From: Rhodobacterales bacterium
Lineage (GTDB): Bacteria > Pseudomonadota > Alphaproteobacteria > Rhizobiales > Stappiaceae
Length of the DNA: 64,000 nt
Assembly (NCBI GenBank): GCA_008107755.1
Contig: VIRH01000100.1
Span: 62,001 to 126,000 of the forward strand
Reading direction: 5' to 3'
In this document: piece after piece, positions 35,645-45,390 of the stretch
Numbering within the stretch: position 1 is the stretch's first letter
Layout of the letters: every line of letters starts with the position of its first letter
The notes under the pieces: model-generated
The model's database searches: none
The model's input: the letters and a program-made list of their open reading frames with translations, nothing else
Told to the model about the DNA's origin: nothing
Position numbers and translations under genes: made by a program

Positions 35645-36913
35645 CTAGGTCAAGAACCTCAAGGGCGACAGCGGGGTCAGGTCCACCGCCGGTTTCCGCC
35701 CGACGATCTGCTCGGCCAGAAGCTTTCCTGTCACGGGACCAAGGGTGAAACCATCGTGGGCGTGACCGAAATTCAGCCATAGCCCCGGCGTCTTTGGAGA
35801 CGCACCGACGACAGGCAGCGAATCCGGCAGGCATGGACGACACCCCATCCAGGGCTCGTCCTCAAGCGCCCGTCCGAGCGGGAGAAGCTCCTCCGCCCTC
35901 CGCTTGGCCAGTTTGAGGATCGCCGGATTGGCCGGCGCGTCGCGGGCGGCCAGTTCCACTCCCGTCGTCAGCCGGATGCCCTTGTCGGTTGGCGTCAGGG
36001 CGAAACCATGTTCCTGATCGACCACCGGGCGCGAAAGCGACACGCCGGAGAGCGGACGAAAGTGCATGTGGTAGCCGCGCTTGACCGCCAGCGGATAGCT
36101 TTCACCGAGCAATTTCAGGACGTCCGGCGCCCATGCGCCCAGCGCGAGCACGGCATTGCGGGCAAACAGTGTGCCGCGCTCGCCTTCCAGCAGCCAGCCG
36201 CCACGCTGCCGCTGCAGGCGTTTCGCGTCGCCGCGGAAATACCCGCCGCCCTCCTGCACGAAGCCGCGCCAGAAGGCATCCACCACCACGCCCGGGCTGG
36301 AGACCGAGCAGCTTTCCGTCCAGTGGACGGCCCTGTAGTCCTGCGCTTTCAGACCCGGTTCAAGCTGGCCGGCGTCGCCGCGATCGAGTTCGTCATAGGC
36401 AACGCCGAACACCCGGGCGTAGTAACGCTCCGCTTCCGCGCTTCGATAGCCGGCGTCCGACCGAAAGATTTGCAGCGATCCGCCCTGGCGGTAGAACCTG
36501 TCCGCGTTGGTCGCCCTGGCCAGTTCCATATGCGCGTCCACCGCACGCTCGCGAAGCGGCGCAATGGCGCGCGAATAGAGATCAGCTCCCTGCGCGCCGC
36601 TTGCCGCCGCATACTGCTTCAGCCAGGGGAGCATCTTCACAAGAGTACCGACTTCGCAGGAAACCGCACTTGACTGTCCAAGCAAAATGCCGAGCAATTG
36701 GGCCGCGCCACTTGGCATGGCGTGGGGAACGAACCCGTTTCGCTGAATGACCCCGGCATTGCCGGAGGATGCGCCCCCACCCGGATGCATCCGGTCCACC
36801 AGCGCGACATCGAGCCCCAGCAGTCTGAGATGCAGGGCCGTTGACACCCCCACGATGCCGGCACCCAGAACCATCACGTCAAAGGAATGAAATTGCCTTG
36901 CCTTTTTTGCCAT
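35645..36913 (-). CDS. FAD-dependent D-amino-acid dehydrogenase-like oxidoreductase
   Basis: A 422-residue DAO-fold flavoprotein. The FAD dinucleotide motif is VMVLGAGIVGVSTALHLRLLG near residue 13, with GGGASSGNAGVIQ after it and the C-terminal HDGFTLGPVTGKLLAEQI. The layout matches DadA, which deaminates D-amino acids with electrons going to quinone. With the neighbouring 2-oxo acid oxidoreductase it would produce and then oxidise 2-oxo acids. ATG 36913 was chosen because the dinucleotide fold begins shortly after; a longer upstream frame is antisense to nothing known and lacks similarity. Confidence 0.85.
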   Translation of the reverse strand: MAKKARQFHSFDVMVLGAGIVGVSTALHLRLLGLDVALVDRMHPGGGASSGNAGVIQRNGFVPHAMPSGAAQLLGILLGQSSAVSCEVGTLVKMLPWLKQYAAASGAQGADLYSRAIAPLRERAVDAHMELARATNADRFYRQGGSLQIFRSDAGYRSAEAERYYARVFGVAYDELDRGDAGQLEPGLKAQDYRAVHWTESCSVSSPGVVVDAFWRGFVQEGGGYFRGDAKRLQRQRGGWLLEGERGTLFARNAVLALGAWAPDVLKLLGESYPLAVKRGYHMHFRPLSGVSLSRPVVDQEHGFALTPTDKGIRLTTGVELAARDAPANPAILKLAKRRAEELLPLGRALEDEPWMGCRPCLPDSLPVVGASPKTPGLWLNFGHAHDGFTLGPVTGKLLAEQIVGRKPAVDLTPLSPLRFLT

Positions 36914-37158
36914 CTTTATCCCGGCTCGTCCCGGCGATGCCTTGGGACCGGTGTCATGTGTCCCGGCGCCCGCTGCGCATGAAAACGAGGCCCCGTCAGA
37001 ATCTGCTTCGCGCAACGCTGTCCCGACGCTCGACTGCCGAACCCGGGTTCCTGAACCTTGATCCGGCACGGAGCGATGAGCCCATGCCCGCCGCGCCTGT
37101 CCGGATCGGTGCCACGAAGCCTGATGTGATGGAACGACGCCCTGTGGAGGCAATCTAG

Positions 37159-38133
37159 ATGATTCGATGGCCCGCGGCAGGCTTGGCATGGATTGGTAAG
37201 CACGGAACCGGCGCCTTGGCTGTGAGTATCTTCATCGGCCTTGCCCTGCCTTCGCTCTCCGGCTACCTGCGCCCCTACCTGACAGTTGCCGTTTTCAGCC
37301 TGTTGACACTCGCCTTTCTGCGGGCCGACGGCAGGGCCATCCGCACGCGCCTGAGGCACCCGGCTCTTCTGTGCGCCGGCCTTGTCTGGATGATGATCGG
37401 CGCCCCGCTTCTCACCTATGCGGTCATCGAAATTGCCGGCCTCAGGGCATACGGCCCGGACCTGGTCCTCGCGCTTTACATCTCGACGGCAGCCCCGCCG
37501 GTGATGGCGGCACCCGCCTTCATCTACCTTCTCGGACTTGACGCCACGCTGAGCCTGGCCCTCGCGGTCGCAGCCCTGATCGTGACGCCCCTGACTGCGC
37601 CTTTCGTCGGAGAGCTGATACTCGGAGCCGCGCTGCCGCTCAGCGTCGGCGGACTTGCAAAACAGCTCTCGTTCCTGCTCGCAGGCGCCTTCCTGCTCGC
37701 CTTCCTGTTTCGCAAGATCGCGGGGGACGAGCGCCTCTCCCGCTGCACGATGCATATCAGCGGGCTCAACGTGATCCTGCTTCTTCTGTTTGCAATCGCA
37801 GCAATGGATGGTGTCGCCGCGAGCTTCGCCACAAAGCCCTTCTTCACCCTCGGGCTGACGGCTGTCACTTTCTTGCTCGCCTTTGCACAGATTGGACTGA
37901 CGCTGCTGATCTTCATCCCTGCGACGCGCGAGGATGCCTACGCGATCGCCCATACCTGCGGGACGCGCAACATGGGTCTGATGGTTGCAGCCTTTGGCGG
38001 CACGCTTCCCGAATTCACCTGGCTCTGGTTCGCGGTCGGACAGTTTCCGATCTACATGCTGCCGATGGTCCTGAAACCCTTCGTCCGCGTTTTCTGCCGC
38101 CTGAACGTGAAAACTGTGACGCAGCAGACCTGA
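37159..38133 (+). CDS. BASS-type (bile acid:sodium symporter-like) membrane transporter
   Basis: A 324-residue integral membrane protein with about nine or ten hydrophobic segments. PPVMAAPAFIYLLGLDATLSLALAV and ATREDAYAIAHTCGTRNMGLMVA resemble the two conserved unwound-helix regions of the BASS/AsbT fold, the second with the family's GTRN-like motif. Probably a sodium-coupled organic anion carrier; substrate unknown, possibly a 2-oxo acid or amino acid given neighbours. GGAGG lies 8 bases before ATG 37159. Confidence 0.7.
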   Translation: MIRWPAAGLAWIGKHGTGALAVSIFIGLALPSLSGYLRPYLTVAVFSLLTLAFLRADGRAIRTRLRHPALLCAGLVWMMIGAPLLTYAVIEIAGLRAYGPDLVLALYISTAAPPVMAAPAFIYLLGLDATLSLALAVAALIVTPLTAPFVGELILGAALPLSVGGLAKQLSFLLAGAFLLAFLFRKIAGDERLSRCTMHISGLNVILLLLFAIAAMDGVAASFATKPFFTLGLTAVTFLLAFAQIGLTLLIFIPATREDAYAIAHTCGTRNMGLMVAAFGGTLPEFTWLWFAVGQFPIYMLPMVLKPFVRVFCRLNVKTVTQQT

Positions 38134-38194
38134 TCGCGTATCCTGATGTGGTTATCTGCCTGGAATTGCAACGCCGATTTTGCAGGAGAAACCC

Positions 38195-38980
38195 GTGTCC
38201 CAGAACCAATTGTCCCCTGACGCCTCGCTCCCGCGCCGTGTCTTCACAGCTGTCCTCGCCCTCACCGCCTTCTTTCTTGCCCCGTTCCTTGTCACCGACG
38301 CTGAGGCCGGAGACCTGGCCGAGGTCAATGTTCTTGGTTTTTCGCCCGCAGGAGATTTCTTCGCGTTCGAACAGTTCGGCTTCGAGGACGGCTCGGGATT
38401 TCCCTATTCCCATATCTTCGTCATCGACGTTCTGGGCGACAGCTGGGTTGCCCCGTCGCCGTTTCGACTGACGGACGGCAGCGACCCGGGACCGCCCGAA
38501 GTTGCCGATGCGGAGCTTGCAGCCGTGCGGAAGGAAAATCTTGATAGTGCTTCGGCGCTGCTTCAGGAAAAGCGGATCGGCGAGTCTGGCACAATGGTTG
38601 GTTTCAGCCCACGTACCGAACTCTCAGCCGATCCGCACCGGATGCGGGTCTCCGCTCGCGATCGGGGGATCGCCCCTCCCGAGGTCATCGATCTCACCAT
38701 GAACGAAATTCCGCTCCCATCGGAGAGGTGCAATGGCTTCGGCATCGAGGACACCAAAGGCTTCCGCCTCACCATGCTCCACGAGGGCGTCACCCGCGTT
38801 CTGAACAACGATGCCTCCCTTCCGGAAAGTCGGGGGTGTGCGCTTGGCTACCGGATCGAGCGCGTGATCACCTATTATCCGCAGGAAGCACCGCCCGTCT
38901 TCGTTATCTTGGTGCAGATGGCGATCTACGGGTTCGAAGGGCCAGACCACCGGTATCTCGCAATCGCCGGTCGCCTCTGA
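38195..38980 (+). CDS. Exported DUF2259-family protein
   Basis: A 261-residue protein with an N-terminal signal peptide (VFTAVLALTAFFLAPFLVTDAEAG, cleaved after AEA). The mature part starts VNVLGFSPAGDFFAFEQFGFEDGSGFPYS, characteristic of DUF2259 secreted proteins of unknown function. GTG 38195 is preceded by AGGAG at 6 bases; TTG 38180 is an alternative. It converges with the XRE gene, 15 bases between stops. Confidence 0.8.
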   Translation: MSQNQLSPDASLPRRVFTAVLALTAFFLAPFLVTDAEAGDLAEVNVLGFSPAGDFFAFEQFGFEDGSGFPYSHIFVIDVLGDSWVAPSPFRLTDGSDPGPPEVADAELAAVRKENLDSASALLQEKRIGESGTMVGFSPRTELSADPHRMRVSARDRGIAPPEVIDLTMNEIPLPSERCNGFGIEDTKGFRLTMLHEGVTRVLNNDASLPESRGCALGYRIERVITYYPQEAPPVFVILVQMAIYGFEGPDHRYLAIAGRL

Positions 38981-38995
38981 GCGGCGACGGGGCAG

Positions 38996-39832
38996 TCAAT
39001 CCAGCGCGAAGAGCCTTGCAAATCTCTCGGCCGTTTCGCCGTTTGTCGGAAAGAACGCCTCAATTGCCAGCTCAGAAAGAGTGATGTCCAGGGCGGTTCC
39101 GAAGACCGTTGTCGTGCTCAGGAATTCGAGTGGCCCTGCCTCGCTTGCAAGCCGCAACGGCACCGCGACCCCGCCATAGGCCGTGACATCCGCCGCTAGG
39201 CCGGCCTTCTCCGCTTCCGGTACCGGATAGGCTTGCAACTCTTTCTGCAGCGAGACCAATGCCATATCCGCCGAAGCTGCAATCTGCTGTGTCAGGCGCA
39301 ACAGGATATGCGCACGCCATTCGCGGAAATTCAGGATGCGAGGCGCAAGGCCCTGCGGATGCAGGCTGACGCGCAGAACGTTCACCGGCGGCTCCAGAAG
39401 CGCCGGCGCGATGCTGAACAATAGGGGTTCAAGCGCGCGGTTGGCATAGATCATCGTCCAGTGCCGGTCGACAGCAAGCGCCGGATGCGGTTCGTAGCCG
39501 CGCAGGATCTTCTGAACCGCCTCCCTGGCTGCGTCGAGTGCCGGATCGTCCAGCGACCGTTCGGCATGCACCGGCGCGAAACCGGCCGCCGTCAGCAGCC
39601 TGTTCTGCTCGCGAAACGGAATGTCGAGGTGATCGGCAAGCCGCAGGATCATCTCCCGGCTCGGGCGTGAACGGCCCGATTCCAGAAAGCTCAGATGACG
39701 CTGCGAGATCTCCGCATCGAGCGCGAGATCCAGTTGACTGCGGTGCCGGCGCTTCCGCCACTCGCGCAGAAGCATACCGACAGGCGGCATTTCGGACGCG
39801 CCGCCCCATGCGGCAAGTGAAGCGTTGCTCAT
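38996..39832 (-). CDS. XRE-family regulator with MmyB-like ligand domain
   Basis: A 278-residue regulator: helix-turn-helix (LLREWRKRRHRSQLDLALDAEISQRHLSFLESGRSRPSREMILRLA region, 20-65) followed by a MmyB-like PAS-type domain (VDRHWTMIYANRALEPLL, LRVSLHPQGLAPRILNFREW, and VPLRLAS...LEFLSTTTVFGTALDITLSELAIEAFFP). MmyB-like domains bind fatty-acid-like ligands in studied members. It is divergent from the small membrane protein gene, with 129 bases between them, and may regulate it. Confidence 0.88.
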   Translation of the reverse strand: MSNASLAAWGGASEMPPVGMLLREWRKRRHRSQLDLALDAEISQRHLSFLESGRSRPSREMILRLADHLDIPFREQNRLLTAAGFAPVHAERSLDDPALDAAREAVQKILRGYEPHPALAVDRHWTMIYANRALEPLLFSIAPALLEPPVNVLRVSLHPQGLAPRILNFREWRAHILLRLTQQIAASADMALVSLQKELQAYPVPEAEKAGLAADVTAYGGVAVPLRLASEAGPLEFLSTTTVFGTALDITLSELAIEAFFPTNGETAERFARLFALD

Positions 39833-39961
39833 GCGCCGAGCCTACCGCGATCCGCTCGGCAATCCTATTACCCGCGACGTAATCGACCCGAGCAACGGAA
39901 CTTGGAAACATCTGGCTGTCGAACGGCAAGTCGCCGTCCGCTTCGCCAGGAGGATATGTCC

Positions 39962-40345
39962 ATGCCGAGCCTGAAGTTTCTTCTTATGCTTGATGCTGTT
40001 TCCTGCGCCGTCATGGGCGTGGGTCTCGTCGCCGCCGCACCGGTGATCTCGAACCTGACCGCCATCCCGACCGCCCTGTCTGTGACGGCCGGTCTCCTGC
40101 TTCTGCCCACGGCCCTCTTCATGGCCATCACAGCAACCCGGCTTATCGAAAACCCGGTCGCTGTCTGGACGATCGTTCTCGGAAATGGTGCCTGGGCTGT
40201 CGCCAGCCTGCTTCTGATCGCCACCGGCCTGCTGCGTCCGAATGCGTTCGGGCTGACAGTCATCGCCGTTCAGGCCATGGTGGTCGGCGTTATCGCCCTT
40301 CTGGAAGCCGCCGCCTATCAGAACACCCGGCGGCAGGCCGCCTGA
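39962..40345 (+). CDS. Small four-TM membrane protein
   Basis: A 127-residue integral membrane protein with four hydrophobic segments (about 5-28, 38-57, 66-88, 95-117). No family is recognised with confidence; similar small four-helix proteins occur near XRE/MmyB regulators. The AGGAGG at 39948-39953 is 8 bases from ATG 39962 and too close to ATG 39956. It ends 50 bases before the DUF1330 gene and may be co-transcribed with it. Confidence 0.65.
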   Translation: MPSLKFLLMLDAVSCAVMGVGLVAAAPVISNLTAIPTALSVTAGLLLLPTALFMAITATRLIENPVAVWTIVLGNGAWAVASLLLIATGLLRPNAFGLTVIAVQAMVVGVIALLEAAAYQNTRRQAA

Positions 40346-40395
40346 GCGCTGTGGCCGGCACCCTGCCAGCTAACGACCACATAAAGGAGACAGGC

Positions 40396-40722
40396 ATGCC
40401 AGCCTACGCCCTCGCTACCCTTCGGAACGTCAAGATGGGAGACGACATCGTGCGCTACCTGGAAAGGATCGAAGACACCCTCGCGCTCTATCAAGGTGTC
40501 TTTCTCGTTCACGGCGGAAAGAAAATGGAACTGGAAGGACACTGGCCGGGCGACGTCGTAATCATCGGATTTCCGGACCTTTCGGCCGCCGAAGCCTGGT
40601 ACCGGTCACCGGAATATGCCGCAATCAAACCGCTGCGGACGAACAACTCCTCTGCGGATATCATTCTGATTTCGGGCGTCGGGGAAGGCCACAAGGCAAC
40701 CGATGTACTTGACCTTGTCTGA
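40396..40722 (+). CDS. DUF1330-family protein
   Basis: A 108-residue ferredoxin-like alpha+beta protein: [67 protein letters not shown]. The last segment is diagnostic of DUF1330 (dimeric, function unsettled). Start ATG 40396 with AAAGGAG ahead. It is in a run with the four-TM protein and rpe. Confidence 0.8.
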   Translation: MPAYALATLRNVKMGDDIVRYLERIEDTLALYQGVFLVHGGKKMELEGHWPGDVVIIGFPDLSAAEAWYRSPEYAAIKPLRTNNSSADIILISGVGEGHKATDVLDLV

Positions 40723-40808
40723 CGAAAGATCGAGGCGCTTTTTCTTGCAAGCCCCTCTTCGCCGTGGTAGCGGGCCAGCACTTTCCCGAATTGCCGGAGA
40801 TGCTGAAG

Positions 40809-41480
40809 ATGTCCCGTCCGCTTGCCATCGCCCCCTCTATCCTTGCGTCCGACTTCTCCAAGCTTGGCCAGGAGGTACGTGATGTAGTGGACGCAGGGGC
40901 AGACTGGATCCATCTCGACGTCATGGACGGGCATTTCGTGCCCAACATCACCTTCGGCCCGGATGTGATCGCGAAGCTTCGCCCGCACACGGACAAGATC
41001 TTCGACACGCACCTGATGATCGCCCCCTGCGATCCCTATCTGGAAGCCTTTGCCAAGGCCGGTTCGGACATCATCACCGTGCATGCCGAAGCCGGCCCGC
41101 ATCTCGACCGGTCGCTGCAGGCGATCCGCAATCTGGGCAAGAAAGCCGGTGTCTCACTCAATCCCTCGACCCCGGAAAGCGCCATCGAATACGTTCTCGA
41201 CCGGCTCGACCTCATTCTGGTCATGACCGTCAACCCGGGTTTCGGCGGACAGAAATTCATCGAGGCCATGGTCGAGAAAACGCGCCGCATCCGGCAGATG
41301 ATCGGCGATCGTCCCATCGACCTTCAGATCGACGGCGGCGTCACGCCCGACACGGCCCCCCTCGTGACCGAAGCCGGCGCAAACGTGCTCGTTGCCGGCT
41401 CCGCGGTCTTCAAGGGCGGCACCACCGAGAGCTACCGCACGAATATTACCGCGATCCGGGACGCGGCCGAGCGCGGCTGA
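40809..41480 (+). CDS. rpe: Ribulose-phosphate 3-epimerase
   Basis: A 223-residue TIM-barrel metalloenzyme of the pentose phosphate and Calvin pathways. Conserved: [38 protein letters not shown] with metal-binding His and Asp, [14 protein letters not shown], and [15 protein letters not shown] with a metal-ligand Asp. Start ATG 40809 has GGAG 9 bases ahead. It sits 86 bases after DUF1330 with no clear operon partner. Confidence 0.95.
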   Translation: MSRPLAIAPSILASDFSKLGQEVRDVVDAGADWIHLDVMDGHFVPNITFGPDVIAKLRPHTDKIFDTHLMIAPCDPYLEAFAKAGSDIITVHAEAGPHLDRSLQAIRNLGKKAGVSLNPSTPESAIEYVLDRLDLILVMTVNPGFGGQKFIEAMVEKTRRIRQMIGDRPIDLQIDGGVTPDTAPLVTEAGANVLVAGSAVFKGGTTESYRTNITAIRDAAERG

Positions 41481-41682
41481 TCGTTTCGGAAACCGCTCGT
41501 TTCCCGATACCGCACGCGAACAGCGCTTTCGCTCGAGGCTTCGCTATTGTGCCCCTCGGCCGGCGCCCAATAGCGCATTCCCTAAAGGTAATACGTGGGA
41601 ATTGCGCCCTTTCTCCCGCGCACGTCTTTCCGTGCGGTGATTTCCTCGGTTAACCTGCCAACGGCTGTTTGGGGGAATCGCT

Positions 41683-43299
41683 GTGGCACATATGCATCGA
41701 AATATCGGCCTGCTCGGGCTGACCTTCGTCGCGATCAGCGGAATACTGGGGTCGGGCTGGCTGTTCGCGCCCTTGCTTGCAGCGCAGGCCGCCGGTCCGT
41801 CGGCCTTGATCGCATGGGTGATCGGCGGCTTTTCCATGTTGCTTCTGGCTGCCACCTTCGCGGAAATCGCAACGATCCTGCCGGTTGCCGGCGGTATTGG
41901 CCGCGTGCCGCATTTCTCCCATGGCTCGGTGGTTTCCATGACCATGGGCTGGACCGCATGGGTCGGCTACAACACGACTGCGACCATTGAGGTCGAGGCG
42001 GTGCTGCAATATTCGGACAGTCTGGCTCCCTGGCTCTATGAGGAAAAGGGACACCTCAGCCTTGCCGGTCTTGGCGTCGCGACATTGCTTCTTTTTCTGT
42101 TCACAGTGATCAACGCCTTTGGCGTCAAGTTTTTCGCGCGCCTCAATACCACGCTCACCTGGATCAAGATCGTCGTCCCCGCCCTGTTGGCGGGCGTCAT
42201 TCTCGTCTCAGCGTTCAGGATCGAGAATTTCACCAGCTACGGCGGGTTCGCGCCCGAAGGCGTCAAGGGCATCCTGTCGGCCATTTCCACCGGCGGTGTG
42301 ATCTTCGCCCTGATCGGCTTCCGCCATGTCATCGACATGGCGGGTGAAGCCAAAAATCCGAAGGTCAACGTTCCGCTCGCCCTCGTCTTGAGCCTGACGA
42401 TCTGCATCCTGATCTACGGCGGACTTCAGGTCGCTTTTCTGGGCGCCCTCGATGATAAACAACTTTCAGGCGGCTGGGCTGCACTGAAGTTTTCCGGCGA
42501 TCTCGGGCCCATGGCAGCGCTCGCCACTGCGGTCGGTGCGCTCTGGGTGGTCAGCATTCTGGACACGAGCGCCCGCATTTCCAGCTTCGCATCCGGTCTG
42601 GTGTCCGTCGGCTCGAATGCCCGCCTCGGCCTCGCCATGGCTCAGAACGGTCTCTTCCCCAAGTTCATGGAAGTGCTCTCGGAACGCGGCGTGCCACTGT
42701 CGTCCTTGCTGGTAAACTTTGTGGTCGCCTCGCTGTTCTTCGTCATCCTACCATTTGACGAGGTCATTGCGCTCAACACGTCCTCGATCGTCCTGTCCTT
42801 CGTGGTCGGCCCGGTCGCGGTCCTCGCCTTCCGCCGCCTGATGCCCGACGCACCGCGCGCCTTCGTCCTGCCCGCCGCCCCCATCACCGGTTGCCTTGCC
42901 TTCATCGTCGCCAGCCTGATCATCTACTGGTCCGGCTGGAACACGATGCTGCATCTCGGCATCTGTCTCGGGCTCGGCTTCCTCTTGATGATCTACCAGA
43001 GCACCCGCTCAGGCTTCGACGGTCTGGACTGGCGCGAAGCGCTCTGGCTCCTTCCCTATCTTTGCGGACTGGTTCTGATGTCCTGGCTGGGCTCCTTCGG
43101 CGGCGCGTCCGGTATCATACCGGTCGGACCGGACATCGGCATCATCGCCGTAGGCGGTATCGGCATCTACGTCCTCGCCTACCGGCTGCGCCTGAAAAAG
43201 GAAAAGTTCGACCTCTACATCTCGGAAGAGTTTGACGACGAGGTCGGTGAATATGGAGCCGACGGCGACGGTCCGCTGGAGACAAAAGGCGGCAGATGA
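41683..43299 (+). CDS. APC-superfamily amino-acid permease
   Basis: A 538-residue protein with about 12 to 14 hydrophobic segments. N-terminal GLLGLTFVAISGILGSGWLFAPLLAAQAAGPSALIAWVIGG has the GSGWL-like motif of TM1 in APC transporters. Later segments (VIFALIGFRHVIDMAGEAKNP) fit TM6. The C-terminus is a hydrophilic acidic tail. Substrate not predictable; likely an amino-acid antiporter or symporter. Start GTG 41683; ATG 41692 is an alternative. Confidence 0.85.
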   Translation: MAHMHRNIGLLGLTFVAISGILGSGWLFAPLLAAQAAGPSALIAWVIGGFSMLLLAATFAEIATILPVAGGIGRVPHFSHGSVVSMTMGWTAWVGYNTTATIEVEAVLQYSDSLAPWLYEEKGHLSLAGLGVATLLLFLFTVINAFGVKFFARLNTTLTWIKIVVPALLAGVILVSAFRIENFTSYGGFAPEGVKGILSAISTGGVIFALIGFRHVIDMAGEAKNPKVNVPLALVLSLTICILIYGGLQVAFLGALDDKQLSGGWAALKFSGDLGPMAALATAVGALWVVSILDTSARISSFASGLVSVGSNARLGLAMAQNGLFPKFMEVLSERGVPLSSLLVNFVVASLFFVILPFDEVIALNTSSIVLSFVVGPVAVLAFRRLMPDAPRAFVLPAAPITGCLAFIVASLIIYWSGWNTMLHLGICLGLGFLLMIYQSTRSGFDGLDWREALWLLPYLCGLVLMSWLGSFGGASGIIPVGPDIGIIAVGGIGIYVLAYRLRLKKEKFDLYISEEFDDEVGEYGADGDGPLETKGGR

Positions 43300-43365
43300 A
43301 AACGGGCCGCCGGACTGATGGCGGACGGGAAGGACAGGCCGTTTCGCGCACCTGGCGCGGCGCAT

Positions 43366-43848
43366 TCAACTGAAGAGACGCTTGTCCCGAAGCGCATTGT
43401 CCAGGTTCTCAAGCCGTTGTCGCAGGCCTGCGGGATAAAGCTCGAGCTGCCTCAAGGAAAGCTCCTCGAGCGTCACCCACCGGGCCGTTTCACTGCTCTC
43501 GTCGCTCTCCAGAAAGTCGAAGCTGTTTCTTTGATAGAAGGTCGTCTCATCGAAACGGGCAGGACAGAGAAAAACGATCTCGTGGCCGAGCGTGCCCTGA
43601 TGCTCATAGAGGTTTTCCATCACGAAATGCTTGTCGCTGAGCGTGATGCGCGCTCCCAATTCCTCAAGGAACTCGCGCTGCAGCGCATCTCGCCACGGTT
43701 CTCCGAACTCGACAGTGCCTCCCAGAGGTCTGACGCCGGTCGCTTGCCCCAGGTCGTTGAAAACCTCCGTCACGAGCAACGCATCGTCCCGCCATATCAG
43801 GGCGAGAGCCTTGACGGAGATCGAGTTTACAGGGCGCCAAATGGTCAT
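43366..43848 (-). CDS. Nudix hydrolase
   Basis: A 160-residue protein with a complete Nudix box (GTVEFGEPWRDALQREFLEE, G..5..E..7..REFLEE then LGA). It hydrolyses a nucleoside diphosphate linked to another moiety; substrate unknown. Preceded by beta strands VKALALIWRDDALLVTEVFN. ATG 43848 is preferred; the TTG at 43857 is a possible alternative. It converges with the permease gene. Confidence 0.85.
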   Translation of the reverse strand: MTIWRPVNSISVKALALIWRDDALLVTEVFNDLGQATGVRPLGGTVEFGEPWRDALQREFLEELGARITLSDKHFVMENLYEHQGTLGHEIVFLCPARFDETTFYQRNSFDFLESDESSETARWVTLEELSLRQLELYPAGLRQRLENLDNALRDKRLFS

Positions 43849-44032
43849 AGTTGCCAACCGTTGAGCGGATCCGGGACAAGAACAAAGCTTCGTCAGCGCA
43901 TTTCAGAATGCGCACCCTAGAATTCATATCACTGCGTGCCCCGCAAGGAAAAACGGCAGTCTCCATTGAAGGGGCGCACGCCCTCTGCTATTTCGCAGTC
44001 AGATTCTCCAACATGATAAGGTTCTGCCCGCG

Positions 44033-45361
44033 ATGATCCCGCGTTACTCCCGCCCTGACATGGTCTCCATCTGGTCGCCGGAATCGAAATTCCGCATCTG
44101 GTTCGAGATCGAGGCCCATGCTTGTGACGCGCTGGCGGAACTCGGTGTCATTCCGAAGGAAGCCGCCAAGACGATCTGGGAAAAGGGTGGCAACGCCACC
44201 TTCGATATCGACCGGATCGACGAGATCGAGCGCGAAACCAAGCACGACGTCATCGCCTTCCTGACCCACCTGTCCGAAATCGTTGGTCCGGATGCCCGCT
44301 TCGTCCACCAGGGCATGACCTCGTCCGACGTTCTCGACACCTGCTTCAACGTGCAGCTCGTCAAGGCAACCGACCTGCTTTTGGCCGACATGGACGCGCT
44401 TCTGGCCGCCATCAAGCGGCGCGCCTTCGAGCACAAGGACACCGTCTGCATCGGCCGGTCCCACGGCATCCATGCCGAGCCCGTCACTTTCGGCCTGAAG
44501 ATGGCCGAGGCTTACGCTGAATTCGACCGCTGCAAGAAGCGACTTCTTGCTGCTCGCGAGGAAATCGCCACTTGCGCCATTTCCGGCGCTGTCGGCACCT
44601 TCGCCAATATCGACCCGCGGGTTGAGGAACATGTTGCGAAGGCCATGGGCCTGCAGGCAGAACCCGTGTCCACCCAGGTCATCCCGCGCGATCGTCACGC
44701 CATGTATTTCGCGACGCTCGGCGTCATCGCATCGTCGATTGAGCGCGTCGCAACCGAAGTGCGTCATCTGCAGCGCACGGAAGTGCTGGAAGCCGAGGAA
44801 TTCTTCTCCAAGGGCCAGAAGGGCTCGTCGGCCATGCCGCACAAGCGCAACCCGGTTCTGACGGAAAACCTCACCGGTCTCGCCCGCATCGTGCGCGGCT
44901 TCTCCATTCCGGCGATGGAAAACGTCGCCCTCTGGCACGAGCGCGATATCTCGCACTCCTCCGTCGAGCGCATGATCGGTCCGGACGCGACCGTCACCCT
45001 CGACTTTGCCCTTGTCCGCCTCACGGGCGTCATCGACAAGCTGATGGTCTATCCGGAGCGCATGATCGGGAACATGGATCGTCTTGGCGGTCTGGTTCAC
45101 TCCCAGCGCATTCTGCTGGCGCTGACCCAGGCAGGCTCGTCCCGCGAGGATGCCTACCGTCTCGTCCAGCGCAACGCGATGAAGGTCTGGGACAGTTACC
45201 AGGTCGCGGGTGCTGCGTCCGTCGACTTCCTGAGCGAACTCCTGAAGGACGAGGACGTGCGCAAATATCTTTCCGAAGAGGAGATCCGCGATCGCTTCGA
45301 CCTTGGCTACCACACCAAGAACGTCGACGTGATCTTCGAGCGGGTGTTTGCTGACGCCTGA
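44033..45361 (+). CDS. purB: Adenylosuccinate lyase
   Basis: A 442-residue fumarase/aspartase-fold lyase that splits SAICAR and adenylosuccinate in purine synthesis. Signature GSSAMPHKRNP lies at about residue 262, HQGMTSSDVLDT near 88 and GRSHGIHAEP near 143. First of several purine genes in the window, all on the plus strand. DUF4260 follows 29 bases downstream. Confidence 0.97.
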   Translation: MIPRYSRPDMVSIWSPESKFRIWFEIEAHACDALAELGVIPKEAAKTIWEKGGNATFDIDRIDEIERETKHDVIAFLTHLSEIVGPDARFVHQGMTSSDVLDTCFNVQLVKATDLLLADMDALLAAIKRRAFEHKDTVCIGRSHGIHAEPVTFGLKMAEAYAEFDRCKKRLLAAREEIATCAISGAVGTFANIDPRVEEHVAKAMGLQAEPVSTQVIPRDRHAMYFATLGVIASSIERVATEVRHLQRTEVLEAEEFFSKGQKGSSAMPHKRNPVLTENLTGLARIVRGFSIPAMENVALWHERDISHSSVERMIGPDATVTLDFALVRLTGVIDKLMVYPERMIGNMDRLGGLVHSQRILLALTQAGSSREDAYRLVQRNAMKVWDSYQVAGAASVDFLSELLKDEDVRKYLSEEEIRDRFDLGYHTKNVDVIFERVFADA

Positions 45362-45390
45362 GCCGGCAATTCGGAAGGGGTGACACTCAA

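Noticed and set aside
36916-37953. Open frame antisense to the BASS-type transporter
   Set aside because: Charged low-complexity translation opposite a multi-TM protein.
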